Source: Lingula anatina
Taxonomy: Eukaryota > Brachiopoda > Lingulata > Lingulida > Lingulidae
Reading direction: 5' to 3'
DNA: 30,713 nt
Assembly: GCF_001039355.2 (NCBI RefSeq)
Contig: NW_019776146.1
Location: 70,788-101,500 of the forward strand
In this document: piece after piece, positions 25,857 through 30,623 of the stretch
Position numbering within the stretch: position 1 is the first letter of the stretch
How the letters are laid out: every line of letters begins with the position of its first letter
Notes under the pieces: model-generated
Seen by the model: the letters and a program-made list of their open reading frames with translations, nothing else
Database searches by the model: none
What the model was told of the DNA's origin: nothing
Made by a program: the position numbers and the translations under genes

Positions 25857-28800
25857 AAATAAGAACCTTGCCTCTTGAAAATTTTATATATTAAAGCAAA
25901 AGCGTAACGCAGTGTTACTAACTTCAAACATCTAGTAAAAGTGCTACTAAGCCAACACTCGCAGAATCTGAACTACCTACTTTAGAATTTCTATCCTGGA
26001 TACTTGGACACATGAACACCAGAAAAAAAAAATAAAAATAAAAATAAGGACAGTTTCACTGTCAGCATACTTTTCAAAATCAATAGCAAAAGAAAGTTAT
26101 CAAAATATTGTTTATTATTCAGACAAATTACCTCCTGAAGTTGTTTCTGAAGTGCGTGAACTTGGTTGGCTAACTGGGACGTCTCGTTGGAGTAATCTCC
26201 TTGGGACGAGTCTTGCTCTTGCTGGGACTTGGCCTGCAGAGTTGTGTGAAGCTTGGAGATCAGCTCGTCTCTGTGAGCTATTGCTGCCTGGAACTCTTGT
26301 ATCTAGTCACACACAAAAAAACATGTATCAGACTTTCAGAATTTTACTTGATGTTTTTTAATCAGTTTCTTGCATTGTCACAATTTATTTTAAGAACAAA
26401 TCAATTGCTTAATCGTGATGAAATTTTACAGAGTACATATTTTTTAATTTGGTTGAAACAGAAATATTCCCAGTTATCATACCATGTACTGCTCAAAGAT
26501 ATTCACCACTCAAATTCTCTTTGTCCAAATTCAGTTATTTAATGGTGTGTGTTAAGTTTTATGCCAACATGAGTGTCATAAGGAACCATACCCTGTGATT
26601 GTACTGCTCAAAGACATTAAGGTAAATTACACAACTTTTGAGCTAAAGAGGTATTGAACTGGACAAATAAATATAACTACTCAATTTCTGTTTTAATTAT
26701 TTCATGGTATGTGTTAAGTTTTATATGCCAGTGATGCCAGTAATCCTACCCTGTGATTGTACTGCTCTACTGTTATCTTGTATTCATCTTCTTTGGCACC
26801 TGCTGAAGCACCGACAGCTTCTGGAACCTGTGGAAGAGAGTACAGGCAAGTTCACATCAGGTCAAACTGAAACTACATACTCTAACATTAAAGATTAAAG
26901 ACTGAAAAATTAAAGCTGGATACTAGCCTGTGGTTTGAGCTTTTATGTCCAACTATCTTTCACAGCAAAATGTAAGAATTACTCCATATACTACATGAAA
27001 TACAATGTTCAACATATCTAATATCATCAATAAAAAAAATTACCTGAGCTTTCAGTGCTTCATTTTCTTTGGTCAAGCTGTCTATGGCTAGCTGCTTCCC
27101 AAGAACTGTCTCTTCTAATTCTGTTATCCGCAGTGCAGCATTTCTCAGTTCAGAAGCTTGAGCCTCAAATTCCCTCCCTACTTCATCATCCTTGAGTGAA
27201 AAATAATTAGATTTTGTAACTTTTTTTTTAGAAATTCATTAAAAGGATTCTAAAAAGTATTTTTGCAACAAATGTAATTTTCCATCAAGAGTAAGGGACC
27301 ATTCCCACAGATATTTGGATCGATCTATCTCCCTGGGGAGTCTCACTAAATTGCTATCTACTTAACCAGCTTAAACGTCTGTAAAGCCTAGCAAAACCGT
27401 TAATTATCTTTACCACCTAGCTGCTCAGTTGATAGCAATTTAGTGAGACTCCCCAGGGAGTCAGACCAATCCAGATGGAACGATCTAGGCATGGGAACCC
27501 AGTCTAAAGCAATTTCTTATTCTACTCAACATCTCAATAGCTGATTCTAAGGTCTCATTCCCATTGAATCTATTGTATTCTATTCCCATAGACAACATCA
27601 GTCTAGGAAGATCAATCCAACTCAACAGGGCCTTCTGCTGAATGTAATCAGTTTAACAGGTTAGCATGCCTCGTTTCCAAAGTACTCGAATAATCAGCAA
27701 CTTTTCTGTATTCCAATGAACACCAACAGGAGACGTGTTAATCTGTTTATAAATCTGAATGCATTCAGCAAGAGTCCCCTCAGAGATGTATCAATTTAGC
27801 TAGAACGTTAGTTTCATGGGGTATGAGCCTTAAAATGATGTGTATATGGGTTTGCTTTGGGACTAGAAGATATAATGAAAATTGACTGAAATAAGAATAT
27901 ACCTATCTTTCTAATTAGCTGCCACTGTCTTACGAAAGAAGAACATTAATGAAAACAAAATGGCTTGTCACTTACAGCTGCAGAAAGTTCATCTCCACTA
28001 GTCATAGATCTTTGGTCGCTCTGTAAAATAAAGCAAACAAGAGAATGCACTGTGATTTGTATTCTTTTATAATAAGACTTGCATTCATATTATCAGCATT
28101 TGATTGGGTTATTCAAACATCAGTGAACAACACCCAATATTGATAAATAATTCATACCACTCAAGTATCAATGGAAACAATACCAATATAAATATTTCAA
28201 TATGCAATTCTGGATCATCAAATGGCAATTGCTATGTGACATTTATCTCAATGATTATGTTGTAATTGGAAAGTAAATCTCTACGTATATGTTCTGGGTA
28301 GCATTTATAAGCACTATGTTACCCCTGAGGGGGAGAATGAAATATAGGGTCAGTGGTTGATTTACTGAGGGATTACATACCCTCCCGCCTCCCAAATTTA
28401 ACTCAGATAGACAAAACATTTTAAATAAGTCTGGAGTAAGCCTTAAAACATTTCACATATGAGATTTTCCTGAGGGATAACATACTCCACCCACCCACCT
28501 CCAACTTATTTTAACATTTCAACCAACCAATGCCTGGAGTAAGTTTTATTAGATCCCATTCCTACAAACACCAACAGCCTACTACGTGAATTGACTCTAC
28601 TCTACGGAAACTCTCACTGAGCACAATCAGCTTAATTGCATGACATACTTCTTCTTGTTTCCCCTCGTTTCCAACATACTAGTATAATATCCAGCTTTTC
28701 TGTGTTTTACTTCAGAGGAGGTATGAGAATCTGTTAAACTGATTGCATTTACCAAGAGTCCCTGTGGAATTAGGTCAATCCATGTCAACTGAAAGTGTTT

Positions 28801-29614
28801 GTGAGAATGGGGCCTAACATATAAAAAACCCACACATTACTGTTTAAGATCTTGAATACCTACATCTTCATAGGAAAAGGAATGCTGGTCACTTGACAGT
28901 GAGAGATCACAAGGATCAGTGGAAGATTCGCTTTCTCCATCTGCTTCTGCAACATCTTTTCTCTTCTTTTTCTTTTTTGCTTTTCTCTTTTGAAAAGCTG
29001 CAAGCTGTAAAAAAAACAGTAGTTTATAACTGAAACCACACGCAACTTGAATAATGAATTAAAAATGTGGATTAGAAGTTTTATTAGAAGAAGGAAGAAT
29101 GAACTAGAACAATAATAAAACATACAAAGGTATACAGGTTTCCTTTTCTTTGTAAACCTTCAACCTGTCCAACGTTCTAATCTCTTCAACATTCACTTAT
29201 CACGTGTAGTGGTCATTATTCCGATTCATTATCTACGATTTATTATCAATCAATTCTGATAAAAAATCCTATTTATTCAAATTCCGCCTCGGCTCATGTG
29301 ATTTTAATGGCGTAAAACTCGAGTTCGAAGATCACCCGTTGAGTCCGAATTTCTCATTAAGAAACATCATATCTTCAACACTGTTGAGTTTTTTAGATAA
29401 TTTTCTAAAGGATATCGTTCTCGATCGCCTCTTGTGACGATAGCGAGTCGAGTTGGCGCGCTTGGAATGCGACGCCGGATTTTCACCAAGAACCGACGCA
29501 GTCAAGGGCCATGAAGACTGTGCATATATCCATGCTACTTGTTTGCATTGTAACCAAAATACAAACCTTCTCTTTTCCCGCTTGCAATTTTCTTTTTCTT
29601 TCTTCTTCGTCCAT
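1486..29614 (-). CDS. AKAP9: AKAP9-like centrosomal/Golgi coiled-coil scaffold, 29 exons, C-terminus beyond window
   Basis: Joined coding sequence of exons 1-29, listed separately below. All 28 junctions keep phase, and 27 introns are GT-AG. Family knowledge: AKAP9 anchors PKA, phosphatases and gamma-tubulin complexes at the centrosome and cis-Golgi and nucleates microtubules; its PACT domain targets centrosomes. Seen here: about 2869 codons, nearly all heptad-rich Glu/Lys/Gln/Leu coiled coil, with short Ser/Pro-rich breaks in exons 7, 10, 17 and 26. Conserved blocks occur in the same order as in vertebrate AKAP9, including TYTFAEKNFEDNY, QKTNERLLSVLSDTVKTT and RLQAAVDRLL. Exon 29 ends in phase 1, so at least one more exon follows off the left edge. 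Pericentrin is the alternative family member, but these blocks fit AKAP9 better. An invertebrate may carry a single ancestral AKAP9/pericentrin gene. Confidence 0.87.
2156..2386 (-). CDS. AKAP9: AKAP9-like exon 28 (residues 2722-2799)
   Basis: Acceptor TTGTTTCCAG, phase 1 in and out, donor GAAG|GTAAGC. Reads ESCTRLQAAVDRLLAMLEQT, then TQQLHEAHITNQELIQLVQE and on to EYLVIELNKAE. This aligns along its length with vertebrate SSRLQAAVEKLLEAISETSS through QLAVELSKAE. Confidence 0.9.
2863..2997 (-). CDS. AKAP9: AKAP9-like exon 27 (residues 2677-2722)
   Basis: Acceptor ATCGTCACAG, phase 1 in and out, donor GTTG|GTAAGT. Reads SDSEPTLLDTSAMTDEGFEL, then SQHQITDSLFVGPELEPEGE. TDEGFELSQ aligns with vertebrate TEEGTELSQ, and the acidic ELEPEGEEM with EIDPENEELM. 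Confidence 0.87.
3314..3588 (-). CDS. AKAP9: AKAP9-like exon 26 (residues 2585-2677)
   Basis: Acceptor CGTATTCCAG, phase 2 in, phase 1 out at GCTG|GTGAGA. Begins RDAIQKTNERLLSVLSDTVK, then TTLATEDTITTKM, closely matching vertebrate YALQKANNRLLKILLEVVKTTAAVEETI. A disordered Gly/Ala/Pro-rich then acidic tail follows (SAAQGGAQGGEPQGPCPLSG, ERPDDSDLDRGDAVGEAG), which appears expanded relative to the vertebrate segment. GC is much higher than in flanking DNA. Confidence 0.88.
4008..4159 (-). CDS. AKAP9: AKAP9-like exon 25 (residues 2535-2585)
   Basis: Acceptor ATATTTTAG, phase 0 in, phase 2 out at GAAAG|GTAATT. Reads TSQEKAALEERLKTIGESHD, then AVLRRRDREEEEGDNLLAML and RSDLDRLSAE. It corresponds in position to the vertebrate segment leading into NERYALQKANNRLLK. 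Confidence 0.83.
4598..4638. repeat. (AAAY)n tetranucleotide repeat, intron 24
   Basis: AAAT/AAAC units in tandem. Confidence 0.9.
4689..4943 (-). CDS. AKAP9: AKAP9-like exon 24 (residues 2450-2534)
   Basis: Acceptor ATGGACTGTAG, phase 0. Reads QQLGELRKSLQMDMQNLKEN, then a long Met/Glu/Gln coil (HEETLMQMKEEHVKEMESRR, QEVEQLQKKMEELQEEMNL). The donor TTG|GTATGA is moderate and leaves phase 0. Confidence 0.84.
4944..5985 (-). other. intron 23, about 1 kb
   Basis: AT-rich intron between phase-0 exons. The short open frames on the minus strand near 5194-5437 have neither heptad character nor plausible splice sites. I see no further structure. Confidence 0.6.
5986..6108 (-). CDS. AKAP9: AKAP9-like exon 23 (residues 2409-2449)
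   Basis: Acceptor TTGTTAACAG, donor CAG|GTACTG, phase 0-0. Reads AEVEVMKGQHEEEMEKLKQE, then FESILKETIDELKAEKEKQK. Coiled coil rich in Glu/Lys. Confidence 0.85.
6252..6292. repeat. (ATT)n microsatellite, intron 22
   Basis: About 13.7 units of ATT without interruption. Confidence 0.97.
6493..6641 (-). CDS. AKAP9: AKAP9-like exon 22 (residues 2359-2408)
   Basis: Acceptor TGTGTTCTAG, phase 1 in, phase 0 out, donor GAG|GTAATG. Reads DLQPEEQDAVSEEAELKEAH, then SKQLQEVEEKYQSQLAALEE and QSRTWLQDKE. Confidence 0.85.
6848..6952 (-). CDS. AKAP9: AKAP9-like exon 21 (residues 2324-2359)
   Basis: Acceptor ATATTTCAG, phase 1 in and out, donor ACTG|GTAAGT. Reads RIEELTAQQVELQRQHQDEL, then NALREQLQAQTTAT. 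Coiled coil. Short and phase-symmetric (105 nt), so skippable in frame. Confidence 0.83.
7054..7121. repeat. (CA)34 microsatellite, intron 20
   Basis: Uninterrupted CA repeat on the plus strand, transcribed as GU repeats in the AKAP9-like pre-mRNA. Confidence 0.98.
7124..7143. repeat. (CT)10 microsatellite next to the CA repeat
   Basis: CT repeat separated from the CA run by two bases; GA repeat on the transcribed strand. Confidence 0.95.
7312..7426 (-). CDS. AKAP9: AKAP9-like exon 20 (residues 2286-2324), probable GC donor
   Basis: Acceptor CTGTTGCAG, phase 0 in. Reads EELISDHMKKFEEMTAELEQ, then SHQTEVDEVREKLAQEYQ. Exon 21 needs an incoming phase-1 base. The only donor giving that is CAAG|GCATGG (GC at 7311-7310); the nearby GT at GAA|GTGAGA is phase 0 and would run into a stop in exon 21. 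I therefore call a GC-AG intron. Confidence 0.75.
7607..7978 (-). CDS. AKAP9: AKAP9-like exon 19 (residues 2162-2285)
   Basis: 372-nt exon, acceptor AAAAATTAG, donor AAA|GTAAGA, phase 0-0. Reads EKFMNQHQNMMDQFIQEREK, then repeated short His-containing heptads (EIKEQHSRKLQ, LKSEHQMELQ, IQEEHAAEIGQLKEKK, LEQQHLEAMEQLK). These spaced E-x-H units look like a periodic coiled-coil repeat. The codons for DHQRALEV contain an exact CTCF-consensus match (7848-7862). Confidence 0.88.
7848..7862 (-). promoter_or_regulatory. CTCF-consensus match inside exon 19
   Basis: Reads CCACCAGAGGGCGCT, agreeing at all 15 positions with CCASYAGRKGGCRSY. It lies in coding sequence (DHQRAL). Confidence 0.4.
8415..8557 (-). 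CDS. AKAP9: AKAP9-like exon 18 (residues 2114-2161)
   Basis: Acceptor ACATCTAG, phase 1 in, phase 0 out. The donor CAG|GTCTGC is weak apart from CAG|GT. Reads VEKGECPEVEERFQRELELT, then KTTLQQEFDQLTSTLQAQTA and KELQQEQ. Frame agreement on both sides supports it. Confidence 0.8.
9214..10353 (-). CDS. AKAP9: AKAP9-like exon 17 (residues 1734-2114), large exon
   Basis: 1140-nt exon, acceptor ATATTATAG, phase 1 in and out, donor GAAG|GTAAGT. It encodes long coils (EAVKKEEKAKAELLESHNKE at the start, KVRVEELNKQLQDAQTEMKT near the end). They are broken by a disordered stretch, KSRPSSASIERQDSADKSSE, and further on by VDSTPPTSPRGETED. The S-T-P core of the latter fits a polo-box docking or CDK-type phosphorylation site, an inference from motif only. 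Confidence 0.9.
10614..10796 (-). CDS. AKAP9: AKAP9-like exon 16 (residues 1673-1734)
   Basis: Acceptor TCTCTTTTAG, phase 1 in and out, donor ACAG|GTGTGG. Reads EMRQNLQRIHEEEMSSLKSV and on to HQQNMIQLQAQLQQAT. The coding sequence for ERHLVT overlaps a near-match to the CTCF consensus (10677-10691). Confidence 0.85.
10677..10691 (+). promoter_or_regulatory. near CTCF-consensus match in exon 16
   Basis: TCACCAGATGGCGCT agrees at 14 of 15 positions. Opposite orientation to the coding strand. Confidence 0.3.
11046..11196 (-). CDS. AKAP9: AKAP9-like exon 15 (residues 1623-1673)
   Basis: Acceptor TATTTTACAG, phase 0 in, phase 1 out at GAAG|GTATCT. Reads NLKSEYQQGYSKEVERMQQQ, then QLQDQGSVEEYQADMNTLLQ. 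Gln-rich coiled coil. Confidence 0.84.
11449..11516 (-). CDS. AKAP9: AKAP9-like exon 14 (residues 1600-1623), 68-nt exon
   Basis: Acceptor TTATTTTTAG; two bases complete the split codon and the exon ends GAG|GTAAGA in phase 0. It reads SLEEESKLMLENLKAEHQQA and then LE. It is too short to show as a long open frame and is supported by phase agreement with exons 13 and 15 and by heptad character. Confidence 0.8.
11716..11950 (-). CDS. AKAP9: AKAP9-like exon 13 (residues 1522-1600)
   Basis: Acceptor TTCCCTAG, in phase 0, out phase 1 at ACAG|GTGATT. Reads AEMKLQLEALKFTTEQIYSS, then HLQLVKAEKEAEMTRALDSL and further coil to QHQQDLTAK. The repeating H-x-x-x-L/hydrophobic pattern is typical of the middle AKAP9 coils. 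Confidence 0.86.
11965..12207. repeat. diverged tandem repeats, intron 12
   Basis: AGCRGTGTTATA-type motif at about 11966, 12004, 12066, 12139 and 12196, each followed by a loosely similar AT-rich tail with AGCATCTTT or CATCTTTT. Spacings vary from about 38 to 73. Confidence 0.6.
12397..12569 (+). mobile_element. MITE-like element in intron 12 (copy 1)
   Basis: 173 bp, beginning CTGGGGTAGTGCTAGCAC and ending TGCGATGCCAG, flanked by ATAAT on both sides (possible target duplication). It aligns end to end with the reverse complement of 23083-23257, with scattered differences. Confidence 0.65.
12624..12743 (-). CDS. AKAP9: AKAP9-like exon 12 (residues 1482-1521)
   Basis: Acceptor CACTGCAG, donor CAG|GTAGCA, phase 0-0. 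Reads EIGAMAGQLDATHQEIFEKM and then RRKMEENHQQDVEEIKKDHQ. Coiled coil of 40 codons. Intron 12, which follows, has a MITE-like element and diverged tandem repeats. Confidence 0.83.
13162..13314 (-). CDS. AKAP9: AKAP9-like exon 11 (residues 1431-1481)
   Basis: Acceptor GGTGTTTCAG, donor GAG|GTAGGT, phase 0-0. Reads LEALKQQYEEQLENVKMQLE and on to ELSELQQKHSE, a Gln/Arg-rich coiled coil. It is the first exon after the 5.5-kb intron and is where an internally initiated transcript would join. Confidence 0.85.
13484..13602. repeat. 70-bp direct repeat, intron 10 3' end
   Basis: CTTACATAAGAATCT occurs at 13518 and 13588 within a longer similar context. A weaker third relative (ACCAGAAATA..CTTACATAGA) begins at about 13322. 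Confidence 0.65.
14581..14685 (-). CDS. candidate alternative first exon (or cassette exon) of the AKAP9-like gene
   Basis: Isolated GC-rich open frame in an AT-rich intron. From ATG at 14685 it reads MFQINSMKLVGPESQDGIVV and then GWLPEGIHLQSARSR, ending at a strong donor, AGG|GTGAGT, in phase 0. Exon 11 begins in phase 0, so the two would join in frame (..SARSR-LEALKQQ..). A second in-frame ATG lies at 14667. Two TGA stops lie upstream in frame. An AG directly before TTAGTCGGC at 14664 would also allow use as an internal cassette. This is inference from frame, donor and composition; I recognise no homologue. Confidence 0.45.
16159..16198. repeat. GT then GA microsatellite, intron 10
   Basis: Short TG run merging into an interrupted GA run. 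Confidence 0.9.
18651..18805 (-). promoter_or_regulatory. possible intronic 3' end after exon 10 (stop plus AATAAA)
   Basis: If the weak exon-10 donor is not used, translation adds VRWYNL and stops at TAG (18787-18785). An AATAAA hexamer follows on the minus strand at 18656-18651, and then GT/T-rich sequence. This could support an intronically polyadenylated short isoform. AATAAA is common by chance in AT-rich DNA, so confidence is low. Confidence 0.3.
18806..20956 (-). CDS. AKAP9: AKAP9-like exon 10 (residues 714-1430), largest exon
   Basis: 2151-nt exon, acceptor TTCTTCCAG, phase 0 in. The proposed donor is AAG|GTGCGA (phase 0), which is weak; without splicing the frame reads VRWYNL and stops at 18785. 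The coil contains QVQKNTYTFAEKNFEDNYSR-like sequence (EIEVQKNTYTFAEKNFEDNY in this exon), nearly identical to vertebrate AKAP9 KQRNTFSFAEKNFEVNYQEL and the strongest family signature in the window. An Arg/Ser-Pro break (HSRSRSGSPASVGSHSE) precedes it. The remainder is Leu/Glu/Lys heptads. Confidence 0.92.
20957..22583 (-). other. intron 9, 1.6 kb
   Basis: AT-rich, joining exons of phase 0. Apart from the CTCF-like matches and short ATA repeats near 22204-22216, I see no structure. The open frame on the minus strand at 21025-21465 lacks coiled-coil character. Confidence 0.6.
22025..22039 (-). promoter_or_regulatory. CTCF-consensus match in intron 9
   Basis: Reads CCACCAGATGGCAGC, agreeing at all 15 positions with CCASYAGRKGGCRSY. 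A 13-of-15 match (ACAACAGATGGCGCT) lies at 22398-22412 on the plus strand. Confidence 0.4.
22584..22712 (-). CDS. AKAP9: AKAP9-like exon 9 (residues 671-713)
   Basis: Acceptor TTAACGTTAG, donor CAG|GTATGT, phase 0-0. Reads DLAEARDALLRQVDEVHHIQ and then EDLQEEVLTLSQQ, a continuous coiled coil ending EENMQ. It was not apparent from simple long-ORF inspection because it is only 43 codons, but it joins its neighbours in frame. Confidence 0.86.
23083..23257 (-). mobile_element. MITE-like element in intron 8 (copy 2)
   Basis: 175 bp with ends CCTGGGGTGGCGC and, inverted, CCTGGGGTAGTGC, flanked by GTA on both sides (possible 3-bp target duplication). Inverted copy of the element at 12397-12569, sharing TTTAGTCAAATTTAAACCAT and TTGGCTAAA-type blocks. 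Confidence 0.65.
23528..23705 (-). CDS. AKAP9: AKAP9-like exon 8 (residues 611-670)
   Basis: Acceptor TGTATTCCAG. The first base completes the Arg codon split after exon 7, and the exon ends AGG|GTAAGT in phase 0. It reads FVQELQKARLELERVQTEKL, then Gln-rich coiled coil ending HHELAKVVDRLQKENR. Intron 8, which follows, carries a MITE-like element at 23083-23257. Confidence 0.88.
23951..24200. repeat. diverged direct repeat, intron 7
   Basis: GGTATTTTTRGCAGTAATGG begins at about 23953 and again at 24121, each followed by similar T-rich sequence with GTTTAAA and CAGTCTT/CAAAGTCTT. Period about 168 bp. Confidence 0.65.
24294..25495 (-). CDS. AKAP9: AKAP9-like exon 7 (residues 211-611), large coiled-coil exon
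   Basis: 1202-nt exon, acceptor CAG before GCTGATGAAGCC, donor CAG|GTAAGT leaving phase 2. It encodes long heptad coiled coil. VVRQLMTDVEDMQK and EEQHGMQITQIKEQL align with vertebrate EIKQLMGTVEELQK and DEMYGQQIVQMKQEL. A short basic/Ser-Pro break (GKRSSSRPDSPSISQTD, about residues 301-317) interrupts the coil and is a candidate hinge and phosphorylation site. A single WQTWYH cluster follows, unusual in such a polar coil. Confidence 0.9.
25784..25853. repeat. (AT)35 microsatellite, intron 6
   Basis: Seventy uninterrupted bases of AT repeat in the 636-nt intron 6. Confidence 0.98.
26132..26302 (-). CDS. AKAP9: AKAP9-like exon 6 (residues 154-210)
   Basis: Acceptor GTGACTAG, donor GAG|GTAATT, phase 0-0. 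Begins IQEFQAAIAHRDELISKLHT, almost aligned residue by residue with vertebrate AKAP9 LQEFEAAIKQRDGIITQLT, one of the best-conserved N-terminal blocks. It continues through a Gln/Ser linker to VHALQKQLQE. Confidence 0.88.
26535..26613 (-). repeat. partial duplicate of exon 5 3' end and donor region
   Basis: This intron-5 segment repeats 26696-26775: both contain, on the plus strand, a GTGTTAAGTTTTAT block and then ACCCTGTGATTGTACTGCTC. On the sense strand that gives GAGCAGTACAATCACAGG followed by GTATGG, a copy of the last codons of exon 5 with a functional-looking donor. A shorter third copy (TACCATGTACTGCTCAAAG) lies near 26480-26500. Confidence 0.7.
26750..26827 (-). CDS. AKAP9: AKAP9-like exon 5 (residues 128-153)
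   Basis: Acceptor CTTCCACAG, donor AGG|GTAGGA, phase 0-0, reading VPEAVGASAGAKEDEYKITV and then EQYNHR. The last part of this exon and its donor region are duplicated in the following intron (see repeat at 26535-26613). The exon is short, symmetric and less conserved, so it may be a cassette. Confidence 0.75.
27044..27190 (-). CDS. AKAP9: AKAP9-like exon 4 (residues 79-127), first coiled coil
   Basis: Acceptor CACTCAAG, donor CAG|GTAATT, phase 0-0. Contains ELRNAALRITELEETVLGKQ, then AIDSLTKENEALKAQ, matching the vertebrate AKAP9 segment around ESELAGKQHEIEELNREL. This starts the first coiled coil. Confidence 0.85.
27292..27506. mobile_element. hairpin element A in intron 3, with perfect 30-bp arms
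   Basis: 27329-27358 and 27431-27460 are perfect 30-bp inverted copies (arm core CCCTGGGGAGTCTCACTAAA) around a 72-nt loop. Weaker complementarity extends outward to ends resembling those of elements B and C (GGG..TTCCCA). In RNA it would form a long stem. Confidence 0.65.
27548..27832. mobile_element. MITE-like foldback element B in intron 3
   Basis: About 285 bp. The left end TAAGGTCTCATTCCCAT resembles the reverse complement of the right end (TAAGGCTCATACCCCAT). Internal arms CTGCTGAATGTAATCAGTTTA and its approximate complement fold back. Diverged from element C but alignable, so probably the same family. Confidence 0.55.
27976..28020 (-). CDS. AKAP9: AKAP9-like exon 3 (residues 64-78), 45-nt exon
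   Basis: Small exon between TATTTTACAG and GCT|GTAAGT, phase 0-0, reading SDQRSMTSGDELSAA. It is a Ser-rich, non-coiled linker. Its length is divisible by three and it is symmetric, so it could be skipped without a frameshift. It lies between two introns that carry MITE-like elements. Confidence 0.75.
28549..28817. mobile_element. MITE-like foldback element C in intron 2
   Basis: About 269 bp with imperfect terminal inverted repeats: the left end TTAGATCCCATTC..ACAAACAC matches the reverse complement of the right end (TTAGGCCCCATTC..ACAAACAC). The inner arms also pair loosely (AATCAGYTTAA against its complement). Shares CCTCGTTTCCAA and following blocks with element B in the same orientation. 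No coding capacity. Confidence 0.6.
28864..29004 (-). CDS. AKAP9: AKAP9-like exon 2 (residues 17-63)
   Basis: Acceptor TTTTTTACAG, phase 0 to phase 0, donor GAT|GTAGGT. It begins LAAFQKRKAKKKKKRK, a strongly basic stretch that continues the family's N-terminal motif (LAQFRQRKAQ in vertebrates). An acidic/Ser-rich segment follows (DGESESSTD...LSLSSDQHSFSYED). The basic run could act as a nuclear or membrane/RNA-binding patch; that is inference. Confidence 0.85.
29401..29520. promoter_or_regulatory. CpG-rich block in intron 1
   Basis: About a dozen CpG dinucleotides in 120 bp, far denser than the surrounding AT-rich DNA. It lies just inside intron 1. It could be the unmethylated promoter-proximal region or a second start site. 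Confidence 0.4.
29567..29614 (-). CDS. AKAP9: AKAP9-like exon 1 (residues 1-16), start codon
   Basis: Reads MDEEERKRKLQAGKEK and then donor AAG|GTTTGT in phase 0. This closely resembles the AKAP9/pericentrin N-terminus (M-E-D-E-E-R-.-.-K-L-E-A-G-K-.-K), which fixes the start. The start context is good (A at -3, G at +4). The bases just before the ATG read CTGTTTAG|T, so an upstream noncoding exon could splice in here. Intron 1 follows (29566-29005). Confidence 0.85.
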
Positions 29615-29641
29615 ACTAAACAGATATTTTTGTGTGATTAT

Positions 29642-29662
29642 TTACCAACTCGACACGGCCAT
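29642..29662 (-). other. possible upstream ORF (MAVSSW-stop)
   Basis: Seven-codon frame (six residues and TAA), 27 nt upstream of the main ATG, in a strong start context (G at -3, G at +4). It would repress or regulate translation only if the 5'UTR includes this DNA. A CTGTTTAG acceptor just before the main ATG may instead exclude it. Confidence 0.35.
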
Positions 29663-30623
29663 GACGGAAGCCTCGGTTTCATATTAAAGAGGAGCCTGTC
29701 TTATTTGTTGCGAACTTTGTGTTTAATCGAAGGTCATTATCTATATATTAAGGTTTTAAAGATATGGAACAACCCATTATAATGTTAACTAATATTATTT
29801 TTTTGAAAACATCAATCCCATTTTATTTCACAATAGCTTATCATTCACTTTGTTGTTGAGCAAACCTGGCGGCAAATAGGCAAACTATCAGTATAGGGAA
29901 AGCTCAAAATTTGGTTCATATATTCTTTTATGATATCGCAACTACGTATAAAATTAATTGGATAATACTAATAACTACCAATTTTTTTTCTACAATGCTT
30001 GTTCAATTTTAAGAATAAACCCTTTTCGTCAATAAATATCAGGTTATCCCATCTAGTATAAAACATTCTAACAACGTTATAAAGATAAATGGATATGTGT
30101 CGGTTATATTTACCAATATATCAAGCAGTATTCGCGCCATACGCTGTCGGTATAACGTTGGACATCAAGCCTGCGTCATACGCTGTCTTAACTACAACTA
30201 GTGGCTGATTACAAATTGTGGTTGGGGTTAGTTGGCGACTTTAAAGCGATGAGGATTTTAGTACCCTCAGGCTGTCGGTACCTATCCGAAATTAAAGACA
30301 TGATGAAAAGCTTTAAAAATCCTTTGAAAATACACTTAATATGTAATAAGATTTATCAAAATTATTAAAACGGTATTTTCAAGTAATCCTGATATTTGAT
30401 TGGCGTTTGTGATGAATTAATGGATTGTTTTAACATCATTTTAAATAATTCATTCTAATACATTGCTTACGAGGTCAGCTAAAACAGGAGTAGTGAAAAT
30501 GTTTGGAAGTAACGACTTGATTGAAGCAATTACCCCACGGTCATCTGATAGACAAGTTGGGGAGTCCATTCAATTGGAGGGTTTTAGTGGAGAAAATCCA
30601 CACAATCCGAGCGATCTCAGGCT

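Noticed and set aside
29453-29782. 109-codon plus-strand open frame across the first exon
   Set aside because: Antisense to the clear N-terminal exon, begins at a non-ATG codon, and has no recognisable domain.
30119-30147. Minus-strand ATG frame MARILLDIL followed by GTAAAT, as a first exon
   Set aside because: Joining it to the CTGTTTAG acceptor is possible but has no homology support, and the exon-1 start already matches the family N-terminus.
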